Assembly (NCBI GenBank): GCA_020440935.1
Contig: JAGRNC010000008.1
Span: 1-17,802 of the forward strand
Source: Leptospiraceae bacterium
GTDB lineage: Bacteria; Spirochaetota; Leptospiria; Leptospirales; Leptonemataceae
Length of the DNA stretch: 17,802 nucleotides
Direction: 5' to 3'
Shown one piece after another: positions 1 through 7,492 of the stretch; positions within the stretch are counted from its first letter, which is position 1, and the number at the start of each line of letters is the position of its first letter. Both the position numbers and the translations under genes were made by a program. The notes beneath the pieces were generated by a model. That model was not told the origin of the DNA, searched no databases, and was given only the letters and a program-made list of their open reading frames with translations.

Positions 1-750
1 GTGCATTTCGCCAGTGGCCACTACGTAATCGTCCGGATCCGACTGCTGCAGCATCATCCACATCATTCGAACGTAATCGCCAGCAAATCCCCAGTCCCGT
101 CGGGCGTCCAGGTTCCCCATGCGAAGGGTTTCCATCATTCCTGCGCGGATCTTTGCAACTCCAAGGGTGATTTTCCTGGTTACAAAGTTCTCGCCCCTTC
201 GCGGCGATTCATGATTAAAAAGAATGCCGTTGGAGGCATGTAGTCCGTAGGATTCGCGATAGTTAACGACGATCCAGAATCCGTACAGCTTGGCTACAGC
301 GTAAGGGCTTCGTGGATAGAAGGGCGTCTTCTCCGTCTGCGGGACTTCCTGGACTTTTCCATAGAGCTCCGAAGTGGAAGCCTGGTAGAATCGTGCTCGC
401 AAGCCAGTATCTTTGATGGCGTCCAGCAGTCGCAGTGTACCCACCGCATCCGCTTCGGCTGTGTACTCGGGCACTTCGAAGCTAACCTGGACGTGCGACT
501 GCGCAGCCAGATTGTAAATCTCGTCGGGCTCCACTTTCTCCAACACCCGATTCAAGTTGCTGGAATCGGTGAGATCCCCATAATGCAGTTTCATATTCGG
601 ATGATCGTGTAGATGTTCGATCCTTTCCCGATTAAACAGACTGGCTCGACGCACAATTCCGTGCACTTTGTAGTCTTTCTCCAGCAATAATTCGGCAAGA
701 TAGGAGCCGTCCTGGCCGGAAATTCCTGTAATGAGCGCTGTTTTGGACAT
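1..750 (-). CDS. gmd: GDP-mannose 4,6-dehydratase, N-terminal part (cut by window edge)
   Basis: Translating the minus strand from the ATG at 750-748 gives 250 residues open to the window edge, so roughly the last 100 residues of a usual ~350-residue protein are missing. The enzyme converts GDP-D-mannose to GDP-4-dehydro-6-deoxy-D-mannose, the precursor of GDP-fucose, GDP-rhamnose and related deoxysugars, in the cytoplasm. Seen: Rossmann glycine motif G-I-S-G-Q-D-G at residues 9-15, NADP-side arginines in VRRAS (33-37), the S-T-S-E active-site segment at 125-128, and the Y-x-x-x-K pair Y150/K154 of extended short-chain dehydrogenases. SPRRGENFVTRKI (182-194) is typical of Gmd. AGAGGAA at 763-757 is a good ribosome binding site. 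It is the last gene visible in the left minus-strand block, 161 bp after lipoprotein L1, and fits a surface glycan role with ugd and galE. Confidence 0.95.
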   Translation of the reverse strand, partial: MSKTALITGISGQDGSYLAELLLEKDYKVHGIVRRASLFNRERIEHLHDHPNMKLHYGDLTDSSNLNRVLEKVEPDEIYNLAAQSHVQVSFEVPEYTAEADAVGTLRLLDAIKDTGLRARFYQASTSELYGKVQEVPQTEKTPFYPRSPYAVAKLYGFWIVVNYRESYGLHASNGILFNHESPRRGENFVTRKITLGVAKIRAGMMETLRMGNLDARRDWGFAGDYVRMMWMMLQQSDPDDYVVATGEMH

Positions 751-779
751 TCTAAGTTCCTCTAATCTCCGCGATAGTG

Positions 780-825
780 GCGGGAATGTCTCCCGCTAAC
801 CTATGTTGCCAGAAATTGGTGGCAA
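780..825 (-). other. Two tandem small hairpins in the leader of gmd
   Basis: On the minus strand TTGCCA (825-820) pairs with TGGCAA (811-806) around an 8-nt loop, and GCGGGA (796-791) pairs with TCCCGC (785-780) around a 5-nt loop. Both lie between the stop of L1 and the start of gmd. Neither is followed by a T run, so they do not look like intrinsic terminators. They could be leader structures or chance; nothing else is recognisable in the 161-bp gap. Confidence 0.35.
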
Positions 826-911
826 AGGTGTCTGACAAGCAGGTTCGGAATTGTCGCTGGACTACCGGATTCACAAAGTTGAGGCCACCGGCTAAAGCTC
901 CTCCAGTCCTC

Positions 912-1685
912 TTAGTACTCGGTGAAGGTCACCAGACAGGACTGAGAACTGGAAGATCCGTAAGTGCACTGACCGGTATAAAATGCTCGATTTCCGATGG
1001 GGCTGGCCGCCACAAGAGTCGTTGTCACATAGTTGGGGTCGTAGCCCGGAAGCAGACCAATCAAGGTCGAGGTATCAAAACAGGTCGCTTCTGGAGGGCT
1101 CAGCGCAGCCACTTGATTATTCAATAAAGCCAGGTCAATTTTTTCGTAAGCGCTGTAGGCACCTGCGCCCATATTAGTCACTTCGCTATCGGAGAGTCCC
1201 AGGGTCCCGGTGAATTCCGAATAGAGAGCATTCTTGAAACTACCGGAATCCACCTGGTACCGGTAGGAATCCCATTGCGCCTGAGAAGGAAAGATAGTGG
1301 CCGTTACGGCGGCGCTGGGGCTTGCAATATAGCTTTGCAGCCTGGTAACAGTAGTCGGGCAGGAGCCGGAAAGCGAGAGCTCAGAAATGAGATCGAGGGC
1401 CTTCTGAAACCGCAGCACAGAGTACTGAAGGGCAGTGTTGTAATCGTCGAATCCATATTCCCCAGCTTTACTACATTGGCCAGACGGAATAGCACGGAAA
1501 TTGGCAGTATAGTTGCTCGCGCCGACCTTTTCGATCTGAATACAAACTCCGGCCAGACCTGCCGCAAAGAACTGTATATCCAGTAAATTCTTGATCTGGT
1601 CCACCTGAGATTCTGCGGAGCATTGCAGGGTCGAAATGCTGAGAACGACGGAAGACGCGAACACCCGAAATTTTTGTCCCGCCAC
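912..1685 (-). CDS. Cysteine-rich putative lipoprotein L1
   Basis: I do not recognise a named family. With a GTG start at 1685 the product is 257 residues: a short basic start (K5, R7), a hydrophobic run, and a possible spirochaete-type lipobox S-T-L-Q-C with Cys22 as the lipidated residue. Gln at -1 is unusual. An ATG lies two codons upstream at 1691 but abuts the AGGAG ribosome site (1696-1692), whereas the GTG sits 6 nt from it, so GTG is preferred. Six more cysteines lie at 48, 71, 109, 202, 240 and 250, suggesting three disulfides in the exported domain. It is a paralogue of L2 (13836-14720): both share Y-I-A-S-P after the third mature Cys and F-x-x-G-x-C-x-Y-G-S near the end. It follows barrel protein P1 almost without a gap, so the two are probably co-translated and may interact at the outer membrane. 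Confidence 0.75.
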   Translation of the reverse strand: MAGQKFRVFASSVVLSISTLQCSAESQVDQIKNLLDIQFFAAGLAGVCIQIEKVGASNYTANFRAIPSGQCSKAGEYGFDDYNTALQYSVLRFQKALDLISELSLSGSCPTTVTRLQSYIASPSAAVTATIFPSQAQWDSYRYQVDSGSFKNALYSEFTGTLGLSDSEVTNMGAGAYSAYEKIDLALLNNQVAALSPPEATCFDTSTLIGLLPGYDPNYVTTTLVAASPIGNRAFYTGQCTYGSSSSQSCLVTFTEY

Positions 1686-1691
1686 ATGCAT

Positions 1692-1696
1692 CTCCT
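1692..1696 (-). promoter_or_regulatory. Ribosome binding site deciding the L1 start
   Basis: AGGAG overlaps the TAG stop of P1. It is 0 nt from the ATG at 1691 but 6 nt from the GTG at 1685, which makes GTG the likelier start. Confidence 0.6.
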
Positions 1697-3152
1697 AGAA
1701 GCTCCACCGCATCCCGAATTCCAGAGCCGAAACTTCTTCCTCAACGCCCAGAATCGGTGCAAATACACTGGAAGTCAGAGCAATCTGCAGATTTGTATTT
1801 CCCTGGTTTGGATCCACGGAGTTAAGACGCAGCGAATCTATCGACTCCACTGCGTAATCGGCGCTTTCGCCGTGAATCTTTACAAAGACATCCAGAGACT
1901 CCCGAACTGCATAGTAAGCACCTATCTCCACTATCTTGCCCTCAATGCGATATCGGAAATGCGAAATTGATTGGTCCCTTAGAAATCCAAGATTGTTGTA
2001 TAGTACATTCCTCTCAGAGTCGTATGCAAGATCCCCGTACAAGCGGTATTTGTAGAGCCCGATCTCCAGATCCAGGGGCCACTGCTCCAGCGGGTTGTAT
2101 AGAACTCGAAATCCCCAGATCGGTCCCTTGCTCCGAAGAAACATGCTGGCCTCTTCGTTGGCCAGATATAGGGAGGGACCGTTTGTGCTCGTGCCAGATT
2201 GCTTGGACGATGCAATGGCATCCTGCTGCATAGATCGGTAGCCGAGGACTGGATTTAACCTAATCTTTGCATACTCCGGTGATTTCCAGGGCTGCCCGGC
2301 TAAACCGAGGATCTCCTGTAGATCGGTGCGATAGCCAATCAGGACATCTCCGGAGCTTCGTATGGCGCGACCGAATTGGCCGGCGCCAAATCCAGATTTA
2401 AGATGACTCACGCTAAAATCGGAAAGATCGCGACCCGCCTCCAGCACGTAGTATTCCGGTGCATAACCGGCGGCGCTTCCCTCTAATTCCAAGAATAGCA
2501 TATCCCAGATAGGGAAAGCCATACCCAGACCAACGACTCCTGCGCTCGGTTCACTCGCTTGAACACTGGTCTTCAAATCTCCGTTAAAAGCGTTGATCAG
2601 CGCAAACCTGGATTGGAGCAGGAGAGGTAGCAAATCAAGTTCGGCGCTGCCCGCGAAGATCCATGCTAAAGGGGCATTCCGGGCCAGCCTATCCGCCTTT
2701 TTCTGCTCCGCCGTTTTTTGGGCTTCCTCTTTCTTGCGCTGCTCCTCTGCCAATCGGGCCTCCTCGGCCTTCCGGGACGCTTCTTCCTGGGCCCTTTTTA
2801 GCTCTTCTTCCTGTTTCTTGCGTTCCTCTTCGGCCTTTCGCTTTTCCTCTTCTTCCTTGCGGCGCTTTTCTTCTTCGCGCTTCTTTTTTAATGCATCCTG
2901 TTGCTGGCGATAAGCGTCGCCATACAAGACTCGCTGAATGCTGGATTTGGGAATCGTCTGATTGCCGTTAGTGGTTCTGATGGAGATGCTGGTTTCAGAC
3001 TGATTCAGGATATGGCCGTCAATCTCCTGACCGGAGCGCAGAATGATGGTGTCCGCCAATAGGGGCCCGGAAAAGAGCAGCCAGACTAGAACCGCACCAA
3101 AAATGCCCGCCGCATTCGACGAAAGTTTATCTGGCGAGTTGGAGCGCTTCAC
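1695..3152 (-). CDS. Secreted NGQ-motif/coiled-coil/barrel protein P1
   Basis: Function unknown; 485 residues. The GTG start at 3152 has AGGG 5 nt upstream. A signal peptide (1-33, ending LLA before D34) precedes a ~45-residue strand-rich motif (34-79) with LRSGQ, GHILNQ, IRT and RVLYGD. Next comes a strongly charged K/E/R-rich coiled coil (about 84-156), then ~320 residues of alternating polar/hydrophobic stretches rich in Tyr, Gly and Leu, ending M-R-W-S-F. The terminal Phe is the usual last residue of an outer-membrane barrel strand. I infer a periplasmic coiled coil attached to an outer-membrane beta barrel. P2 and P3 share the N-terminal architecture closely, but their barrels are strongly diverged; a K-G-P-x-x-G-F-R patch near residue 310 survives in P1 and P3. 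It is 64 bp downstream of ugd and coupled to L1. Confidence 0.8.
   Translation of the reverse strand: MKRSNSPDKLSSNAAGIFGAVLVWLLFSGPLLADTIILRSGQEIDGHILNQSETSISIRTTNGNQTIPKSSIQRVLYGDAYRQQQDALKKKREEEKRRKEEEEKRKAEEERKKQEEELKRAQEEASRKAEEARLAEEQRKKEEAQKTAEQKKADRLARNAPLAWIFAGSAELDLLPLLLQSRFALINAFNGDLKTSVQASEPSAGVVGLGMAFPIWDMLFLELEGSAAGYAPEYYVLEAGRDLSDFSVSHLKSGFGAGQFGRAIRSSGDVLIGYRTDLQEILGLAGQPWKSPEYAKIRLNPVLGYRSMQQDAIASSKQSGTSTNGPSLYLANEEASMFLRSKGPIWGFRVLYNPLEQWPLDLEIGLYKYRLYGDLAYDSERNVLYNNLGFLRDQSISHFRYRIEGKIVEIGAYYAVRESLDVFVKIHGESADYAVESIDSLRLNSVDPNQGNTNLQIALTSSVFAPILGVEEEVSALEFGMRWSF
2685..2903 (-). repeat. Low-complexity purine-rich tract encoding the P1 coiled coil
   Basis: The coding strand is dominated by AAG, GAG, GAA, CGC and AAA codons for Lys, Glu and Arg, giving near-repeats of the K-x-E-E-E type. 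It is internally repetitive and could change length by slippage or recombination with the matching tracts in P2 and P3. Confidence 0.7.
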
Positions 3153-3216
3153 GGTTGCCCTGTTCTATGCGACGAAACCCAGGTCCGTCAAGCGAAAACG
3201 ACGTTCAGTCGAGCGC

Positions 3217-4599
3217 CTAAATATGCATCATTTCCCTGCTTCCAATCCCAATGACATTGAAGCCGATGTCGTGCAGTTTAGCTGCATCCAGCCACAATCG
3301 TCCGTCAAAAACGAATGCAGGCTTTTCCATGGAGTCAAAGATTCGCTTGAAATCCAGGTTCTGATACTCTTTCCAATGTGTCAGAAGAATCAGACTGTGC
3401 GCCCCCTCGCAGGCACGATAGACATCTTCCTCGAACGATAAATCGCCTTCGATGTCTTTCAAATCCCATTTTGCATTTTCCAGGGCTTCTGGATCGTGAA
3501 TCACAACCTTAGCCTTTTCTTCCAGTAATTTGAGCGTTACATTGAAAGCGGGAGTTTCCCGGGTGTCGTTTGTATCTGGTTTAAATGCAAAGCCAAGAAC
3601 GGTTTGCTTCTTCCCTGCAACCGTGTTGAACTGAGTTTCCACAATACGTTGAACGAATCGACTCATCTGGTAGTCGTTCATATCGACAACGCTTCGCCAG
3701 TAGGAAGCGACATCGGTCAGCCCAAATGTTTCGCAGATGTAGCTGAGGTTCAGTATGTCCTTTTTGAAGCATGAGCCGCCGAAGCCGACGCCCGCCTGCA
3801 AGAATTTTGGACCGATTCGCGAATCCATTCCAATGGCCTTGCTGATCTCCGATACATCTGCCCCGGTAGCTTCGCAGAGCGCAGACACACTATTAATAGA
3901 AGATACTCTTTGAGCCAGAAATGCATTCGCCACAAGTTTGGAAAGCTCGCTGGACCATACATTCGTGAGTAGAACCCGCTCCGACGGAACCCATTGTCGA
4001 TAAATGTTTGCCAGGGCCTCGCCGGCCGCTTCGCCATCGGCTCCGGGCTCATTTCCGATGAGCACCCGATCAGGGCTCAGAAGATCCTGTATGGCGGTTC
4101 CTTCCGCCAGGAATTCCGGATTGGAAAGGACGCTAAATTTCTTTCCTTCGGTTCCACTGTGCAGAATCCTGGAAATTGCCTCAGCAGTCTTCACCGGCAC
4201 CGTGCTTTTTTCAACGATTATGGTGCCGCTTCGTGCATGTTTCAGAATGTCCCGGGCGGCGAGTTCCCAAAATCGAAGGTCGGCCGCTCGACCCGATCCC
4301 TGTCCGTATGTCTTTGTCGGTGTATTTACGCTCACAAAAATAATATCAGCCTGGGCCAGTAATTCGGGTGAAGCCAACTTGAAATGCAGATTCTTTCCTC
4401 GGCGACGCTCCACCATGTCCTGTAGACCCGGCTCGTATACAGGAAGCTGATCCGAATTCCATGCGTTGATACGATCCTGATTGAGATCCACGACCGTAAC
4501 ATTAATGTTTTCACATTTTTCAGCAATGACCGCCATGGTGGGCCCACCGACGTATCCTGCGCCCAGACATAAAATCTCTTTTACTTCTCTCTGACTCAT
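3217..4599 (-). CDS. ugd: UDP-glucose 6-dehydrogenase, animal-type family
   Basis: This cytoplasmic enzyme oxidises UDP-glucose to UDP-glucuronate with two NAD+. With the ATG at 4599 (GGAG ribosome site at 4610-4607, 7 nt spacing) it is 460 residues. Seen: NAD-binding G-A-G-Y-V-G-G (13-19), V-N-T-P-T-K-T-Y-G (91-99), G-R-A-A-D-L (103-108), S-N-P-E-F-L-A-E-G (159-167), W-S-S-E-L-S-K-L-V-A-N-A (215-226, catalytic-type Lys221), and G-F-G-G-S-C-F-K-K-D (272-281) with the catalytic Cys277. Spacing and motif wording match animal UGDH rather than the shorter E. coli Ugd (about 390 residues). The frame stays open upstream to 5007, but that extension matches nothing in the family. It heads the left block and probably supplies UDP-GlcA, or a UDP-sugar made from it, for surface glycans. 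Confidence 0.95.
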   Translation of the reverse strand: MSQREVKEILCLGAGYVGGPTMAVIAEKCENINVTVVDLNQDRINAWNSDQLPVYEPGLQDMVERRRGKNLHFKLASPELLAQADIIFVSVNTPTKTYGQGSGRAADLRFWELAARDILKHARSGTIIVEKSTVPVKTAEAISRILHSGTEGKKFSVLSNPEFLAEGTAIQDLLSPDRVLIGNEPGADGEAAGEALANIYRQWVPSERVLLTNVWSSELSKLVANAFLAQRVSSINSVSALCEATGADVSEISKAIGMDSRIGPKFLQAGVGFGGSCFKKDILNLSYICETFGLTDVASYWRSVVDMNDYQMSRFVQRIVETQFNTVAGKKQTVLGFAFKPDTNDTRETPAFNVTLKLLEEKAKVVIHDPEALENAKWDLKDIEGDLSFEEDVYRACEGAHSLILLTHWKEYQNLDFKRIFDSMEKPAFVFDGRLWLDAAKLHDIGFNVIGIGSREMMHI

Positions 4600-4795
4600 T
4601 ACGTATCTCCGCGATTCCTGCAGGTGCCGATTTTTTTCCATTGGGGATGTACGGCAAGCCCATGCCTGGGGTATTGGCCTGGGAGGTCCGCACCTTTCGG
4701 GGGGCTCTGGCACGGAACAATCCGGACAAAGGCCCTGGCCGGGGGATCCGTGCGTTTTACGTTGAAGCTGCATCGACAATGCCGAGGATGGAGCT
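4600..4795. promoter_or_regulatory. Divergent intergenic region between ugd and M1
   Basis: These 196 bp separate the starts of ugd (minus) and the M1 operon (plus), so promoters for both blocks must lie here or within gene ends. It is G-rich on the plus strand, carries a 7-T run, and shows no convincing -35/-10 pair on either strand. No credible small gene is present. Confidence 0.5.
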
Positions 4796-6490
4796 ATGGG
4801 AAGAATGCTTCTTGGAGTATTTCTACTTTTCTCTGCAACACTATGGTTGTCGCTCTCTAATATTGACCGACCGCTGGATCTACGGCATGACTGGCTCACA
4901 GCGCATACAACGATCAACCTGGAATATATGCGCCAGTGCGGGGTGTTTCGTAACGATGCGGCCAGTGTCCTTTTTTTGCCTTCTCCCGAACTTTCTTGCG
5001 GAGCCATCCGGAACTTGCCCGAACCAGGGAAGCGAATCTACTTGAGCTATCCCACAGTCTGGCTCATTGCTCTGTATCCGATCTACGAAGTGGCTCATGT
5101 GCTGGCGCCGGACCATACTCCGAATTACGTACTGTTACGCTGGATTGAGTTACTACTGGTGCGTTTATCCTTCATTTTTCTGATGATTCGTTGGGTCATG
5201 CATTCACTGCAGCTGTTGTTTCCGGCGATCAGGGGAAAAGACCGCATCTGGATGGCGCTAACCGGAGCCGCCATTGTCGATTTCTCCCCCGCCTTTCTGC
5301 AATTCACGCAGAATATCCTATTTACGGATATGGTAGTCCTTCCGTTGATTTTCGCGGCCGTTGAACTACTACATCGTTTTATACACAGAGGGGCTCAACT
5401 ATGGGGTGGCCTTTTTCTTAGTTTGCTCCTTGGCCTGGCATCCGGCACAGACTGGTATGGTGCCATCTTTTCGGGATTCTCCCTGGCGCTCCTGCTCCTA
5501 TTTCGCAGGCGAATGAGATTGTCCGCAGCCCTGTTTGCTATCATTGCCGCTGGACCGACGTTGGCTGCAATTCACTACATCAGCCAGATTCTGCTTTTTG
5601 ATCCCGGACTTCACCAGATCATATCCACTGCTTCTCAGCGAACGGCCGTTGGAGGCGGATGGACCGAGAATCTCAGCAAGGCAATTTCCTATCTGCCCGA
5701 CTATACACCTTTTGCCCGGAATCAATGGACCGGAATCGTATTGAGCTCCAGTGGACTGCTCGCCTTTGGCGCTCTGGTTCGCCGGGCGATTCGCAGCAAA
5801 CGCATGGATATCTGGATCCACACAGCTCCCATCCTCTGCGCAATCATACACCTGGCTTTGTTCAGTCAGCATGCAGCCAAGCATGAGTTCTATGGATTAA
5901 AGTTCACGCCTTTGCTCAGTCTTGCATTAGCCAGTATTCCAGCCATTCTGGCTAATTGCAGAGCGATTCGTCCAGGCAGAATGGCCAGATGGGTTACCGG
6001 GATCATGGGCTTTGCAGTGATTCTGGGACTGCCCCAATGGAAGGAACACTATTGGAACCTTATTGGTCCACGGGCCCCCGTTATCGATCATCTAAGCATG
6101 GAATCCATGGGCCGGACCTTTAAAGAACGCAAGGTGTTTCTCGTTACTATTGCCCAAAAGCGAGTCGATGGCTACGTGCCCATGAATGCAGAAGGTTGGG
6201 CTCCGCCCATGTCCCTTGCCCTTGCGCAAAGGGAGGTCTACACTCTGGATCGGCTACTGCGCTATCGCAGAGCCATTCGCAGTAGCGCCTGGGATGAGTA
6301 TCCCGTGATTCTTATTACACTGAACGACCAGGCTCTGGAAGCCTGCCCGCTGAAGTGGGAGACCTCCGACTGGCTTTTCTATGAGGGTCCGGCGGCGATT
6401 TGCCGCACAAGCATGTCTCCGGACCAGTACTTTCGCTGGTTGGATGAAAGAGGGCTGACACCGAACCTGCTTGACCCAAGTGGAAAATGA
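4796..6490 (+). CDS. Large polytopic membrane protein M1, GT-C glycosyltransferase-like
   Basis: 564 residues with about ten hydrophobic segments and a soluble C-terminal domain (about 430-564). It is not a family I can name with certainty. The layout of one N-terminal membrane segment, then a loop with D-W-L-T-A-H-T (32-38), then more membrane segments and an outer domain, resembles GT-C enzymes. These use lipid-phosphate sugars on the periplasmic face, with an essential acidic residue in the first loop (D32 here). Other motifs shared with paralogue M2: P-E-L-x-C, Y-L-S-Y-P, F-S-P-x-F-L-x-F-x-Q-N, L-F-D-P, and Q-H-x-x-x-H-[DE]-F. Cysteine pairs C48/C68 and C517/C536 have the same spacing in M2, suggesting two disulfides outside the cytoplasm. 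Start ATG 4796 has GAGG 8 nt upstream. It is the first gene of the plus operon, 18 bp before galE. Oligosaccharyl ligase or polymerase roles remain possible. Confidence 0.65.
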   Translation: MGRMLLGVFLLFSATLWLSLSNIDRPLDLRHDWLTAHTTINLEYMRQCGVFRNDAASVLFLPSPELSCGAIRNLPEPGKRIYLSYPTVWLIALYPIYEVAHVLAPDHTPNYVLLRWIELLLVRLSFIFLMIRWVMHSLQLLFPAIRGKDRIWMALTGAAIVDFSPAFLQFTQNILFTDMVVLPLIFAAVELLHRFIHRGAQLWGGLFLSLLLGLASGTDWYGAIFSGFSLALLLLFRRRMRLSAALFAIIAAGPTLAAIHYISQILLFDPGLHQIISTASQRTAVGGGWTENLSKAISYLPDYTPFARNQWTGIVLSSSGLLAFGALVRRAIRSKRMDIWIHTAPILCAIIHLALFSQHAAKHEFYGLKFTPLLSLALASIPAILANCRAIRPGRMARWVTGIMGFAVILGLPQWKEHYWNLIGPRAPVIDHLSMESMGRTFKERKVFLVTIAQKRVDGYVPMNAEGWAPPMSLALAQREVYTLDRLLRYRRAIRSSAWDEYPVILITLNDQALEACPLKWETSDWLFYEGPAAICRTSMSPDQYFRWLDERGLTPNLLDPSGK

Positions 6491-6508
6491 AGCCAATTGA
6501 CCTTCAAA

Positions 6509-7492
6509 ATGAAAATTCTTGTTACTGGTGGCGCCGGCTATATTGGAAGCCACACCGTTCAATCACTTCTAGAGAAGGGACACACTCCGGTGGTACTGGA
6601 CAACTTGGTATATGGCCATCGTGACTTCTTGCGCCGGTTACAGATCAAGGATTTCTACGTCGGCGATATGGGTGATCATGCGCTGTTGCGACGCATTTTT
6701 TCAGAACACAAATTCGATGGAGTGATGCACTTCTCGGCCTTCGCCTATGTGGGCGAGTCTGTAACGCGGCCGGACCTTTATTATCGAAATAATGTAATGG
6801 CCACTCTGGAGTTGCTGGATCGCTGTCTAGAATCGGGGGTTCGAAGCTTTGTGTTCTCCTCTACTTGTGCAACCTACGGCGAGGCTCAATCGGAGCGCAT
6901 AGATGAACAACATCCGCAGAATCCGGTCAATCCATACGGCCGTTCCAAATGGATGGTGGAGCAAATTCTAAAGGATTATGAGCATGCGTACGGGCTGAAT
7001 CATGTAATCCTGCGGTATTTTAATGCATCCGGCGCGCATCCCAATGGCCTGATCGGCGAGGACCACGACCCGGAAACCCATTTGATACCACTGGTTCTGT
7101 ACGCGGCCATGGGAAAGCGCGAACGGGTGCAGATTTTTGGAACCGATTACAACACCCCGGATGGGACCTGTATCCGCGATTACATTCATGTATGCGATTT
7201 AGCCGATGCTCATATACTCGGTTTAGAGAAGAGCCTCGAACAGAATAAGAGCTACATAGCAAATTTGGGCAACGGGAATGGATATTCAGTAAAAGAAGTA
7301 ATCGAAGTGTGCAGGCAGGTCACCGGCCTACCTATTCGTGCCGACGAAGCCAAGCGTCGTCCGGGGGATCCGCCCCGACTGGTGGCATCAGCGGAGAAGG
7401 CCAGGACGGAACTTGGATGGAATCCGCAATATTCCGATCTAAAGACGATCATAGAGCATGCGTATGGATGGCACAGGAATCGACATGGCTAA
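6509..7492 (+). CDS. galE: UDP-glucose 4-epimerase
   Basis: Interconverts UDP-glucose and UDP-galactose using bound NAD+ in the cytoplasm. 327 residues from the ATG at 6509; a TTG at 6497 would add four residues, but MKILVTGG is the usual family start. Seen: T-G-G-A-G-Y-I-G-S (6-14), F-S-A-F-A-Y-V-G-E-S (75-84), S-S-T (117-119), catalytic Y143-x-x-x-K147, R-Y-F-N-A-S-G (169-175), D-G-T-C-I-R-D-Y-I-H-V (218-228), and R-R-P-G-D (283-287). The residue aligning with the E. coli gate Tyr299 is Leu291, so UDP-GlcNAc/GalNAc may also be accepted; that is inference. No clear ribosome site precedes it, so it may depend on coupling to M1, 18 bp upstream. It overlaps gtrA by 8 bp and should feed the flavoprotein downstream with UDP-galactose. 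Confidence 0.95.
   Translation: MKILVTGGAGYIGSHTVQSLLEKGHTPVVLDNLVYGHRDFLRRLQIKDFYVGDMGDHALLRRIFSEHKFDGVMHFSAFAYVGESVTRPDLYYRNNVMATLELLDRCLESGVRSFVFSSTCATYGEAQSERIDEQHPQNPVNPYGRSKWMVEQILKDYEHAYGLNHVILRYFNASGAHPNGLIGEDHDPETHLIPLVLYAAMGKRERVQIFGTDYNTPDGTCIRDYIHVCDLADAHILGLEKSLEQNKSYIANLGNGNGYSVKEVIEVCRQVTGLPIRADEAKRRPGDPPRLVASAEKARTELGWNPQYSDLKTIIEHAYGWHRNRHG

Noticed and set aside
777..1127. 116-residue plus-strand ORF between gmd and L1
   Set aside because: Mostly antisense to L1, no family features and no ribosome site; L1 has a paralogue that confirms its frame.
2593..2913. Ser/Phe/Arg-rich plus-strand ORF opposite P1
   Set aside because: Antisense of the P1 coiled coil; no start signal or plausible protein composition.
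3162..3191. TTGACG and TAGAAC on the minus strand as a P1 promoter
   Set aside because: A start from this -10 would lie downstream of the P1 ribosome site, leaving it out of the transcript.
4600..5007. In-frame N-terminal extension of about 136 residues on ugd
   Set aside because: No family match; the ATG at 4599 has a good ribosome site and starts right before the NAD-binding motif. The extension overlaps the M1 coding region.
4641..5045. 134-residue plus-strand ORF at the start of M1
   Set aside because: Runs through the M1 start in another frame, has no recognisable motif or ribosome site, and M1 is clearly the coding frame by its motifs and paralogue.
6497..6508. TTG at 6497 as the galE start
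   Set aside because: Adds four residues before the conserved MKILVTGG start and has no better ribosome site.
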